This document shows positions 24,751 through 36,280 of a stretch of 64,000 nucleotides of DNA, in pieces (the first letter of the stretch is position 1; each line of letters begins with the position of its first letter). This DNA is from Pampus argenteus (Eukaryota > Chordata > Actinopteri > Scombriformes > Stromateidae), in NCBI GenBank assembly GCA_036937835.1, contig CM072864.1:1592001-1656000 (forward strand), read 5' to 3'. The notes beneath the pieces are model-generated. The model searched no databases and was not told where the DNA came from. It saw only the letters and a list, made by a program, of their open reading frames with translations. Made by a program: the position numbers and the translations under genes.

Positions 24751-25799
24751 TTTCTTAAGTGACATTTGATGACAACATAACCTTCAAATCTTATCTTTTA
24801 TCTTCGATTTATCAATTGAAACTTTAGAGCATGAGCAACTGCATGTTGCACCACATGAATGGTCATTTCATCACGTCTTCTCTTAGCTGTGGATACACTG
24901 ACATGCTGACGTGTCTGCAGCGTGTTGTCATGTGCTGTGGTTGGTATAAATGTCACAGGTTAAATATTCCAGTCACACTGTGAGACCCTGAACGCAGACG
25001 TAGCTGCTGTGAAATTGCCCTTTAAACTTCTATTCAGTTTGATAAAAGTGGATGAGATTCCTCAATAAAACATCATAAATAAATAAAAGCCTCAGTCTAC
25101 GTAAACAGCTATTTTTACCCCCCTTCAAATAAACTCTAATAAACACAGTTAGAAGTTGGTACTTTCATGTTTCCTGAGAAAACATGTGAGGCAGCAACAA
25201 GTCTAGGTTCACTGTTTCCTGCGTAGATAGAAGATTTAGTTTCAAAAACTCAACCCAGGGGTTTGTGGCTTTATTTCTGCTAAACTGGCTCCTCTCACAA
25301 ACCCGCGGTTGAGTCAGTTATACTTTATCTCTGATCGCTTCACTGATAACATCTAAAATGCGTGGTCAAAACTGCTCTCCATGAGTCACACACGCTGCTG
25401 TGAAATCAGACATTAACAATGTTCTGCCGTAATATCCTGCGGCTTTAACTTTAACATATTTTAAATGTATTTATTTATAGTACTTTATTTTGAAAAGCAA
25501 TAACAGTAATGAGAATTTTATATATATATATATATATGCTCCTTTAACCTATGATATAAACATATATGAACAAGCTTTAAATAATCCAAACTATAAATAC
25601 AAGAACATATGTAATAAAAGTTCATTAATTAATTAAATAAGTATCTTAATGTTTTTAATCACCTTTTGATTTTTGAATTTTATTACACTTTTTTTTTTAA
25701 ATTAATCTCAACATTGATCAGTAATTTCACACCTGTTATATGACATTATATGATGTATTTATCTTATTTATGGATTATGGAGACACAAAAACAAACCAG

Positions 25800-25947
25800 A
25801 GTGGTGCTGCTGGTGCAGGGTGGTGCAGGGTGGTGCTGCTGGTGCAGAGTGGTGCTGCTGGTGCAGGGTGGTACAGAATGGTGCAGGGTGGTGCTGCTGG
25901 TGCAGGGTGGTGCTGCTGGTGCAGAGTGGTGCAGGGTGGTGCAGGTA
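25800..25947. repeat. GC-rich minisatellite of GGTGCTGCTGGTGCAGGGT-like units
   Basis: Tandem, irregular mixtures of GTGGTGCTGCTGGTGCAG and GGTGGTGCAG blocks (about 10 to 28 bp periods). It is much richer in G than its AT-rich surroundings and is open in several frames on both strands, giving low-complexity false proteins. Confidence 0.9.
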
Positions 25948-26429
25948 CAATCTGACCATCTGTGCATATTTTTCACACCCTTATTACCTGTTAGTTGCAT
26001 CATCAGATAATAAAATGATAAAATATGTGAATGTGTGAAACTCACAGCACATTTTTCTGCAGATTTTAGTACTTTAAGTCCATTTTGCTGATATGTCGGT
26101 TCCTTTTTCTTCATAAACGGGCATTTTTACGGTTGGATGTTTCTGAAGTAAAGGATCTGAATTCACCGAACACTCTGCACACCTGCAAAAAAAAAAGAAA
26201 GAGCTGAACAAGAGCTGCTTAAAGCTTCTTTTCTTTGACTTAGATCCCCTGATGGCAGAATTTCTGCCCGTCTTGTCAGATAATGTTTGGATGTAATATT
26301 TCCACTACAGCCGCAGTGTTTTACTGGTGAGCAGTATCACCAGTAGCCTTGTGTCGTTTCTTTCTACTTACTGGTGTGTTATAAAACCCACAGCTCCATG
26401 CAGCTCTGTGTTGTTGTTCAGTTTGCACC

Positions 26430-26655
26430 TGTAACCTGTAACAGACCTGTAACTAGTAACAGATCTGTAACCAGTAACGGACCTGTAACCAGTAACGGAC
26501 CTGTAACCAGTAACGGACCTGTAACTAGTAACGGACCTGTAACCAGTAACGGACCTGTAACTAGTAACAGACCTGTAACTAGTAACAGACCTGTAACCAG
26601 TAACGGACCTGTAACCAGTAACAGACCTGTAACCAGTAACAGACCTGTAACCAGA
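26430..26655. repeat. 18-bp minisatellite, about 12-13 units
   Basis: Unit GTAACCAGTAACGGACCT with variants GTAACTAG and AACAGACC. Because 18 is divisible by 3, all six frames repeat as hexapeptides and stay open in several frames. No start, splice or codon signal marks it as a gene. Confidence 0.95.
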
Positions 26656-28095
26656 CACATCCAGGCGGCATTTATGGGAAAAATCTGACCTCATGACACT
26701 TGAAGTTTCCATTAAGTTGTTTGTTTGATGACTTAAACATTTTTAATAAAGCGTGGAGGTTTTATAGAAAAATAATAACTACTTAATAATTACTTTGAGT
26801 TGCAAAACGTTTGTTGAATCATAAAATCGATGTTGTGATTTTTATAAAACAAAGCTCGTATATTGTGTCCTTAAATATGATCATATCCTTCAGGTCACAT
26901 GTTTTGAAACATTTTGTATTTTAGCATTTATGATTTTATCTCAAACAACACACTGTCAAATTAAATTAATTCAATGTGTTCAAATAAAAGAGATTTTTTA
27001 TTTCAGGAAGACTGTTTGTAGACGTTTTCTTTTTTTTCTTTTTTTTCCAGTGTAATAATTTCTAAGAATATTATTAGCTTGACATTTCTCTGATGTGAGT
27101 TGACATTTGGCTCCTTTGATGAGTGCCGCGTGTGTTTCTCATTAACGCTAAATGTTTGTATTTATGGGGCCGATTGTTGTGAGATGTGATGATAACTGCT
27201 TGATACCGAGATTAATGAGACGTTATTAAAACTCACATCACCGATCAGGCGTGTCGCTTCTAACACGACTGTATTATATGTTTGTTTGTTTGTTATGTGA
27301 ATTATTAAGAGCTAAATTATTGATAAACAAATAAAACTAAAAGTCATAAAAATTCAGAATTGCCTTAATCCTTATAATATATATATATATTTATTTTTTT
27401 TAGTTTTAAGATACATGTACAATAAACTTAAAATTTGCTCTGTACTCTGTTGGCAATAATTTAATTATAATTATAATAATTACATTTCATGTTGAAATAA
27501 CGATGTGTGTCTACATTTATTTATTTTTTTTAAATTTCATTTTAGCTTTAAATTAATTATTATTAATTGACTAATATTAATTTTTTAATGGGAATTTTAA
27601 GAAAAAATTTACCAAGTCATTACAGATTTAACATGTTTAATGAAAAATAAATACCTGTTATACTTATATACATATAATATACCTTCTAATCAAAAACAAT
27701 TAAAAAAATAAAAATAAAAATCACACTTTGTTCATGGATGTAAAACAACTGCAGTTTTTGTTAAAAGAGTAAAAATGAAGCAACAAACCTGCGACGTGGA
27801 AGATGCAGAATTTATATCAGTTGTAACATTTTAAAATGCATCTTTCACTGTATTAAAAACCATCAAATTAACATAAAACCATGAAGTCTGCAGCGCGTCT
27901 CAGACTGTGTGTAAGTATAAGCTGTCCTTCAACCATTTATTACTTCCTTAACACATTTATTCAAAGATGTATTACAAAAAAAATACAATAAAATAAAATA
28001 TATATAATGTTCATCTTTATATTTTAATTTCTTTCATATGTGAATCTATGTGTGCACCACATGTATGCAGCAGCTCATGTCTATTTTTGGTGGCA

Positions 28096-28113
28096 CTTCC
28101 TTGTGAATATAAA
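28096..28113 (+). promoter_or_regulatory. putative core promoter of the SRCR receptor gene: ETS-type site and TATA box
   Basis: CACTTCCTT, a GGAA-core ETS-type site on the - strand, is followed by TATAAA at 28108-28113. This lies 50 bp upstream of the chosen ATG at 28163, so transcription would begin near 28140. ETS factors such as PU.1 drive many myeloid genes with little other core sequence; that link is inference. Confidence 0.4.
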
Positions 28114-28162
28114 GCTGAGCACATCATGCGTGTGCTTCACTCTGTAGACATGAGCTGTGGTG

Positions 28163-28220
28163 ATGATGTGGTTCCTCCTTCTCCTCTACACAGCTCACAT
28201 CGGGCAGGTGATCACACAAG
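28163..28220 (+). CDS. leader exon of the SRCR receptor (signal peptide), GC donor
   Basis: ATG at 28163 begins MMWFLLLLYTAHIG, a short hydrophobic leader; a second ATG follows directly. The exon must end in phase 1 to join the next exon. The only donor doing this is ACAAG|GCAAGT at 28220/28221, a GC donor with an otherwise ideal consensus. The nearby GT in GGGCAG|GTGATC would give phase 0 and an immediate stop in the next exon. Confidence 0.78.
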
Positions 28221-31200
28221 GCAAGTTACAGATACTCACTCTCTCTATTAATTATGATGATTTTTTTTATCAAATATTTTTTTAATATTTGTTCAGAATG
28301 TGCAAATAAATTTTAATTTTAAACAAAAAAAATAGTAAAATAAAACAGAAAATAATACATTTATCATTTATTACAAAATCAAGAAGAAGATAATCTGAAA
28401 AAAATATATATATTTACATTTATTTCCTTTTATCGTGGAAAATCTTGCTGTAAGTTGTTTTAAAGTTTTTTCATTCATGTCTACGATGGAATTAACAACT
28501 TTAAATATTAAAAATTTTGCCAATTTATTAAATTTCAAGACAAAATTTATGAAAATGACAAAAAGTCACAGCATATATGCTGTTAGGGCACTTTAATTTT
28601 ATTGTTTTAAAAAACAAACCTATATATGCTGCAAAGTTGATGATGAATTAAATAAATAGTTTAAAAGTTTTAATAAAATTAAATACAAATATTCACTTAA
28701 GAGCCACGACAAGATTTTTTTTTTTTTTTTGCATTACCTTGCAATATTTTTACATTCCCGCCCAAACAAATCAGTCATTGCATCTACACTATAATGAATA
28801 CGTGTATACGTCCATGTAACTATAGACTCCTACCAAACAAAGCATACAGTTCATGCCAGTTCTTGAACATCCGTTCTTGATGGCGAGCATCATATTTCTG
28901 GTCACTTCTCATTGAGCATGCAGAATAATCAACATTTATACGTGATGTAGTTCAGATGATACGAGCTGTCTCTTATATGTAGACGGTGGGTTTGAAGGTG
29001 GTTAGATTGGCAGAAAGTTGCAACAGCAGCAGTGAGCGCTGTTCGAGACCACTTCAATCGACAAAACTGGTTATTTTAACCCAAACCAGGGTCGTTTCCT
29101 AACCCTAACCAAGTGGTTTTTATGCCTGAACTCAACCAGACTTCAACCACAACATAAAACATCATTATTCTCCTGATAACGGACATTTGATGAAAAGAAT
29201 GGACGAAGAAAAGTTCTGTGAGGAAATGTAAAAAAGTAAAAGTATAAAAGTAAATTTTAAGTAAAACATGTTGTAAAGCATCAAAATGTCACCGTGACGC
29301 TTCTGTGAAAATGAAGATGTTGATGTTACAGATCACGATTAACTAATAAAACAAAGAAAAAAACATGCAAGAAAAAATACTAAAATTACAAAACTTATGG
29401 AAGGCTTTGTTTGAGTACCAAGCAGACTTTATTATTATTATTTATTTATTTAATTTTTTTTTATTTTTGTAATATTCAAAGCATATCTTAGTTTCAACAG
29501 TTTATCAATAGAAAATAATAAATATTTTTGTTTATGAGGAACATATTCAACCTTCATCAGGTTATTTTACATCATTAAAAATGTTGGTTCACTACAGACT
29601 GACGTCACTCATCATACATATAATTACATCATAAAGTTGCAATAAATAAATAAATATGCAAAATGTTGAAAAACTAAAAATAATATATCTTCTGTCCATC
29701 TAGATCATTTCGGTGTGATTCACCGTCAGTCTAATATAATGGAGCTGAATGACCTTGAATCAAAAACTGGGGTGAACTGCCCTTTAAAATATACATATAT
29801 AGTCATAATAAAGAAAACCTACCATACCAAGATACATATTTATAATATTTTTAATATGGTAGGATATAAATATATAATATAAACTGCTATCTGTCTCTTG
29901 ATAATAAGATCTCAGACCTGATCGTTTTTAAGTGTGCAGCCGTTAACGTCGACTCGTCGTCTTTTCTTCCATCTACAGCTGACCTCCTTCGATGTAAAAT
30001 ATATAAAATATATACACGAGCAACAATAGAAATCAACATAAAATCAGGTTTCAAACATACTGAATGGATTTTACTTGAGTTTATTTTCTTTATGATTAGC
30101 ACCAAATAACAAATTTCTATCCAGCAAATATATGCAAAGACAATATTCATAAATAAAGTGTTTCCTTTGTGATATTACTTCCCTGTTGTGTCATTAAAAT
30201 ATGTTAAATATGTTATGTTTTAATATGTTAAATAGCTACACATGAAAATACTTTTCTACATAATATTTCATGGCAGATGTAACAAACAGCAATCTCACAA
30301 TTCACAAAATAAAACTATATTAACAATCTCGTGTATGTAACCAGCTGCTGAGACCAAACGACTGATCCTCGAGGATGACGAGGGAAGCAACCCGTGTGAA
30401 GGCCACGTTAAACTCTACCATAAAAACGTTTGGGGCTACCTCGGGGACAAATACTGGAGCAGCAACACAGAACGGGTGGTGTGCAGGAGCGCCCACTGCG
30501 GGGAACCGGTGGAGAACTCAACAGAAAACACGTTTCGAACCACTGCACACATAGTCGGGCTCAATGAGGTGAACTGCAGCGGGTCAGAGAAAAGCCTCTG
30601 GGACTGTCAATATCCTTGTTGGGACAGCTGCAGCTTTTACCAAAAGATGACTGTGAAAAAAATTAAATGTTCTCGTAAGACTGGATTTTTTTTTAATAAA
30701 TACTTTTTGTATGATTCTGTGCTTGCTGGGTGATGATGATGATCTTTTATTATTATTTTTATTTTGTTCTTTTTAGACCAAATCAAAATAACCCTGGATG
30801 GATTTAAATGTGCAGGAGCTGTTCAGTACTCCACCAATGGGAAAACACCTTCAGGGTACTTCTGTGCTGATAACTGGGGTAAGAGTTCACGTCAGCAGGC
30901 TTCAGTCTGGATGATGACGGTGGAGCAGATCTGTGTTGGTGGAGGTTTGAGGAAACAGAGATAATACTTATTTAATAAGTTTGTAATCAGTCTGTGATAA
31001 TATCATCTATGACTATAACAGCTTCAGTATTTGTAGACGTTTTTTAGGCCGGTTTTACAGACTAGTTTCCCACAATGCACTTTCAGGAAGTTTCAGCATT
31101 TCATAATTCTGCTTTTGCATTTAAAGGGACGTTTAATTATTTCTTTTCTTTATGATATAATTGGTATCAGTGACATGACATGTTTAGCTTCATAATAAAT

Positions 31201-31461
31201 ATTGAAATCTTCAATATTTTTTTTTTTTTTGGAAAAATCCTTCTGATGTAAAGGAAAACAGGAAGCCAACCGTGTGTGTGCCGAACTCGGCTGTGGCAGC
31301 AACGCTGACATTCCTGCATACGACTGGATGGTTTGGAAAAGATTCAGCAGCTCAAAGAAGATGATGACCAATTGTTTTAACAACAACACGAATTTGTGGC
31401 AATGTGCAACTCAGGAATCATCGAAATGCCAAAGACCTGCTTCAGTCATATGCACAAGTAA

Positions 31462-31492
<31 letters not shown>

Positions 31493-31797
31493 CTCAAGAC
31501 ATTTTTTTCCCTTTCCCTTCACATATCAGTGATTTTTTTTTAAAAATGTGTATTTAAACAGATCACGAGAGGCTGCAGCTGAGAAGAAACTCATTAAATG
31601 CCTGTTCTGGGATTCTGGAAGTGTCAGAAAATAACGAATGGTTACCTGGTCGAAAATCCAGGTACAGTCCTGAAGAGTGGTGCCAGCTTATGTACTGCGG
31701 TACCAACGTCTCTCACACACAGACTGCCAACAAGGAAACACAGCTGAATTGCTCAAGTAATACAGCTAATTAATATCTTGGTCTTTATTATTTCTAT

Positions 31798-31894
<97 letters not shown>

Positions 31895-34800
31895 GACATT
31901 TTTTTTCCTCCAGACAAAATTGAAGTAGTTCTGTTGGACAATAACATGAATCCCGGTAGTTACGGTAAAGTTTATATTAAAGTGAATGATTCAAACCTCG
32001 TGCCCGCGTGTGCCTCCAAGTGGACCAAGAAAAATGCTGAAATGGTTTGCAGGGAGCTGAATTACGGCGGCGTAGTGGTGAGTTTCATTTTTATTTTTAT
32101 TTTTTTTAGTTTTTTATTTGTGCCTTTATAGCTTTTGCTGAACAGTAAATGTTAAGTTAGTTTAACAGTAGCACAAATAGAGTCGAAATGAATCAGTAAT
32201 TTCATTTATGCATCAATATCTATCTATCTATCTATCTATCTCTAACGTTAGCCACCGTAAGCTAATGCAACAAAACCCGTTTTATGGTGTAATGCCCTTT
32301 AATTTATTAAAACATTTCTAAGAGGAAGAATGTGTTTTCCTTTTTTTAAAAACTTTCATAGTCTTTCTTTAAACGTGTGTTTGACATTTTCACTTCCTTG
32401 TTGCGTTAAATGAGAAGATTGATAACAATCTCATATTTTGCTAAATATGAAGCAACAGCCAGGAAACTCAAAGCTGACAGATCGTCATCATCAAGACTGG
32501 AAACAGCCAATCTGATTCTAAAAGAAAACCAGCACCTGTAAAGCTGCTCTGTTTTCTGTCTGGCACAAACTGATGACACGTTATCCAAATGACCATAAAT
32601 GCTTTTTTCTAGGAGAGTTATAAAGATGCTATTAATCCAAAGAATGGGATGATAGACTATGTGGACTGCACTGGCACTGAGTCCTCACTGTGGCACTGTA
32701 AGGCCAAGCGTGACCTGCAGGCTTTTCCCTGTGATTCAAACCCCTACGTAGCCTGTTCAGGTGAGATACGGCAGTGATTATACCAACGATGTATTTATAT
32801 CTGCTAGTATGTGGCCAGTGTTTCACAAGACTTTTGCTGTCATGATACAGCGAGTATTGAAACAAGATTGGCGAAAGGTTCTGGAAGATGCGCCGGGACG
32901 CTGGAGATCCGGCACGAGGGCCGATGGAAAAAAATCCATAAAAACGAATGGAGTCAACAAAACTCAAATATCGTCTGCAACAAATTGAACTGCGGAAATG
33001 TACGAGAATTAAGCAGCAGTAGATCATCAACTGGTCGAGATGCTTTCCTGGAAAAGACTGTAAACTGTAACCATGACGCCTCAGACATATCTGAGTGTAG
33101 TTTAGATAAGTTACAGAAATCAGCTGACCAGGAAGCGCTAGAAATAACCTGTGAAGGTGAGTCTTTTTAGTTTAAACAACTAGTGTTTCGGAATATCTGT
33201 TTTATTGTGAAGGTCTATCACACTATTTTCCTTTGTTTGTCAGAACACAAGATGATATTTCTGAATGATGCGACCTGTTCTGGAGAAGTGGTGATAAAAC
33301 AAGGCAGCGACACCTACTGGCTCTCAGGATCCACCGGGACATGGACCAAAGAGTCCGCCGACGTGGTGTGTGCACAGATGCACTGCGGCAAGGCCATTAC
33401 ATTTGGCTCCATTCCTAGTGCTCATATGAGAAATGCTGTTTCAAAGAAATCGTACAACTGCTCATCCGACTCTACAAATCTGTTTGACTGTGAAAATGAC
33501 AACTTGCCATCAGACCACGACGACTTTGTTGCCACGGTGACATGTTCAGGTAGTCATTTAGTTTACCACCGGTTGTCCTGTGAGCATATAAACTTCTACT
33601 CTTAATATAAATAATCTTTTCTTTTTCGCTTGTCACAAAAAGGAGACGTCAGTATGAACCTGACCAATGACTGTTGGGGTCATGTCAACGTGTGCATCAA
33701 CGGGGAGTGTGGAGGAGTGTGTGCAAACACCTGGACAGAGATGAAGTCTGTGAAGCTGTGTGAACAGCAGAGCTGTGGCAGTAACAGCCTGGCGTCCACC
33801 AACCAGCACGGTGACATTAAGGTGCTTATTAAAAGTGTGCACTCTTTAAACAGGAGCGAGGATCTGAAGAGCTGCTCCTTTGTCAAAAATGATGATGACG
33901 CCTGTGGAAGCGCAGCCTTCGTCATTTGCTCAGGTGATTAATCTTAAAACTATAATTTGACTGTAATGTTTGTCCTTTTGGTTGGATTGACCTGTGTTAC
34001 CTTCACTGAGGAGGTGATGATTTCAGGACGACATACCTGTTTTTAAGACGTCTCAGTGAAATCTGGAGAAAGAAAAATGTATTTGTTAGCTAAGATAATA
34101 CACAATATAATATACAAATCTCAGCCACCAAATTTGGCACATAATATTTGTTTTAAATATAAGAAAAACAACAGAATTAAAACCAAATCTATGTGAAACA
34201 AGCAGATATTAATCCCTGAACACCTCCATGCATCTATATGATGAATCTGACTTCACTAAAAATCCATTTTAACTCGGGATATTTTCACTATGTGTGTATA
34301 TTTTGATCCATATACATATTTATAACACCAGGCTTTAACTCTGTACTTGTCATTGTTTTATTTCCAGGTAGCGTCAAACCTAAACTAGAAGTTTCCAGAG
34401 ACAAATGTTCTGGAAACGTTGAGCTGCTGTATGAAGGCCAGTGGCTCCCAGTGTGCAAAGACGCTCTGAAAGACAAGACACAAAACATCATCTGTGAGCA
34501 GCTGGGATGCGGCCAGCCTGCCAACAGCATCGACTACTTCGGACCCAAATCTACGATGAAACACTTCATTTCAAATATAGAGTGTCCTGAAAATGCAGCG
34601 TCATTAACAGAGTGTAAAATCTCTGCTAAGAGCAGCTCCTGCACCGCCGGCGGCCTGCGATGCTCCAGTATGTGTAATAACTTTATTATTTATTAGTCTT
34701 TATCATCTGTTTAGATGTGAAACGGGAACTTTCTGGTGAATGAGAGATGCTGAAAGCTGTAGTTTGATACAGAAATCATATGAGGGACGTTCCTAAGATT

Positions 34801-36205
34801 TCCTCATCTAACTCTTGATGAGAAAGTGACCAAGTGTACTTAACACAATGTTTAACTGTAAAACAAAGTATTTATACTTTAAAGGCCCTGAAAACTTATT
34901 TCATTATTTCATTTTTGTACTTTTTTTTGTTTTGTCTTTGCTCTTTATGGAGTCATCGGTGGACTTAATGCTCAATACATGGTGTTGTTTTATTATTTTT
35001 CTATTTCCTGACGCTTTATTTTTGTTTATTTCTCACCTGTCCGTGCTGCTGATTTCAGACTGGAAGACGATTGCACTCACCGACGGCTGCAGAGGAACTG
35101 TGTATGTTCAACCTTCTTTACATGAAAATGTCCCACGTCTTGTTTCCGCTGAAGGCTTTTCAGACAAAGACGGCCAGAGACTTTGCCAGGATCTGAATTG
35201 TGGGACATTTAAGACAAAAGATGAAAAAAAAGAAACGAATATTTCCAGTGCCTTCAACTGTACAGATGTAAAGGGTCCAAAGAACATATGGGACTGTGAA
35301 ACGTCACCAGCATCCACAAGGATAAAACACCTTTACATTGAATGTGAAGGTAAAACTGATTTCTGAGATATATTATTTATATAGTTGTGGTTATATGTTA
35401 CTCTCTTCTTACTCTTATATAAACATTTCTCTAGGCTCTAGTTTCATTATTAGTGTAAAGAAATAAGAGATTTATCCATTTTCTCATCTAAATCTTGAGA
35501 ATAATGCAAATAAGAGAATTCCTAAAATTTCATACTGCTCCTTTAAATGTACAGGTTGCAAGCAGCCAGCTGGTATACAGGGAGTACAATATGTATGTAA
35601 TTGTAGAGGCATTATATGAACAATTCACTAAAATAAATATGAAAATATCGCTAAATTTCATGGTTTTGCAAAATTTCCACCAACCATGAATTTAGTTTTT
35701 GTTTAGCTTTGTTCTTCTTCACTGCTGATATTGAAAAAATCATAAGAAATTAATAAGAAAGGTAATAAAAAGGTAATAATAATAACAATAACAACAACAA
35801 TAATAATATTTTTTGCACATTATGCGTTTCTTTCAAGGTGAGCCCAAGGTCAGCCTCTCTGGCCAATGTAAAGGTGACGTGACGATAGACGGCATTGAAG
35901 TGTGCAACAGTCATTGGAAGGATTCATACTCACACATGGTTTGCCAAGAATATAACTGCAGCAATGCTGTTGTTAATACGTTAACTACTAAACAGCCTAC
36001 GGCAGGTAAAAAGTACCAACACGTCAGCTGTGAGAAACATCATAACAAACTGTCCGAATGCAAAAGATTCACGGAAACGTGCAGCGGAAAACTGGTGCAT
36101 ATTTACTGTGTTGGTAAGTAAACATATATGTTTACATACATCCAATAAATGTCATTTTAAATATCTGCTTCAACCATATTTCATCTATAATTATTTCAAT
36201 TAATT

Positions 36206-36280
<75 letters not shown>

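Larger units (their letters stand above)
13498..28100. other. gene-poor intergenic interval
   Basis: I find no exon with both splice support and recognisable protein similarity. The longer open frames here (for example 13787-14185 and 17543-17857) have no family features. Contents are a fish interspersed-repeat copy at about 18780-19085, a (TG)n tract at 22270-22319, AAGTAAAAGTA-type repeat copies at about 22675-22765 and 26056-26165, a pentamer-like (TTTTTTGTA)n tract at 23020-23105, a VNTR at 23246-23712, (CA)n at 24026-24067, (TTTA)n at 24697-24750, and two minisatellites at 25800-25947 and 26430-26655. Confidence 0.55.

Noticed and set aside
26368..26712. Open frames of over 100 codons on both strands made of hexapeptide repeats
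   Set aside because: They are the six-frame translation of an 18-bp minisatellite; period divisible by 3 keeps all frames open. No splice or family evidence.
27881..27910. Upstream ATG with a perfect donor (TGTGT|GTAAGT) as an alternative first exon of the SRCR gene
   Set aside because: Ends in phase 0 and cannot join exon 2 in frame; no hydrophobic leader.
28204..28210. GT donor GGGCAG|GTGATC for the leader exon
   Set aside because: It gives phase 0, and exon 2 then reads L-L-R-P-N-D-stop; the GC donor 14 bases later keeps the frame.
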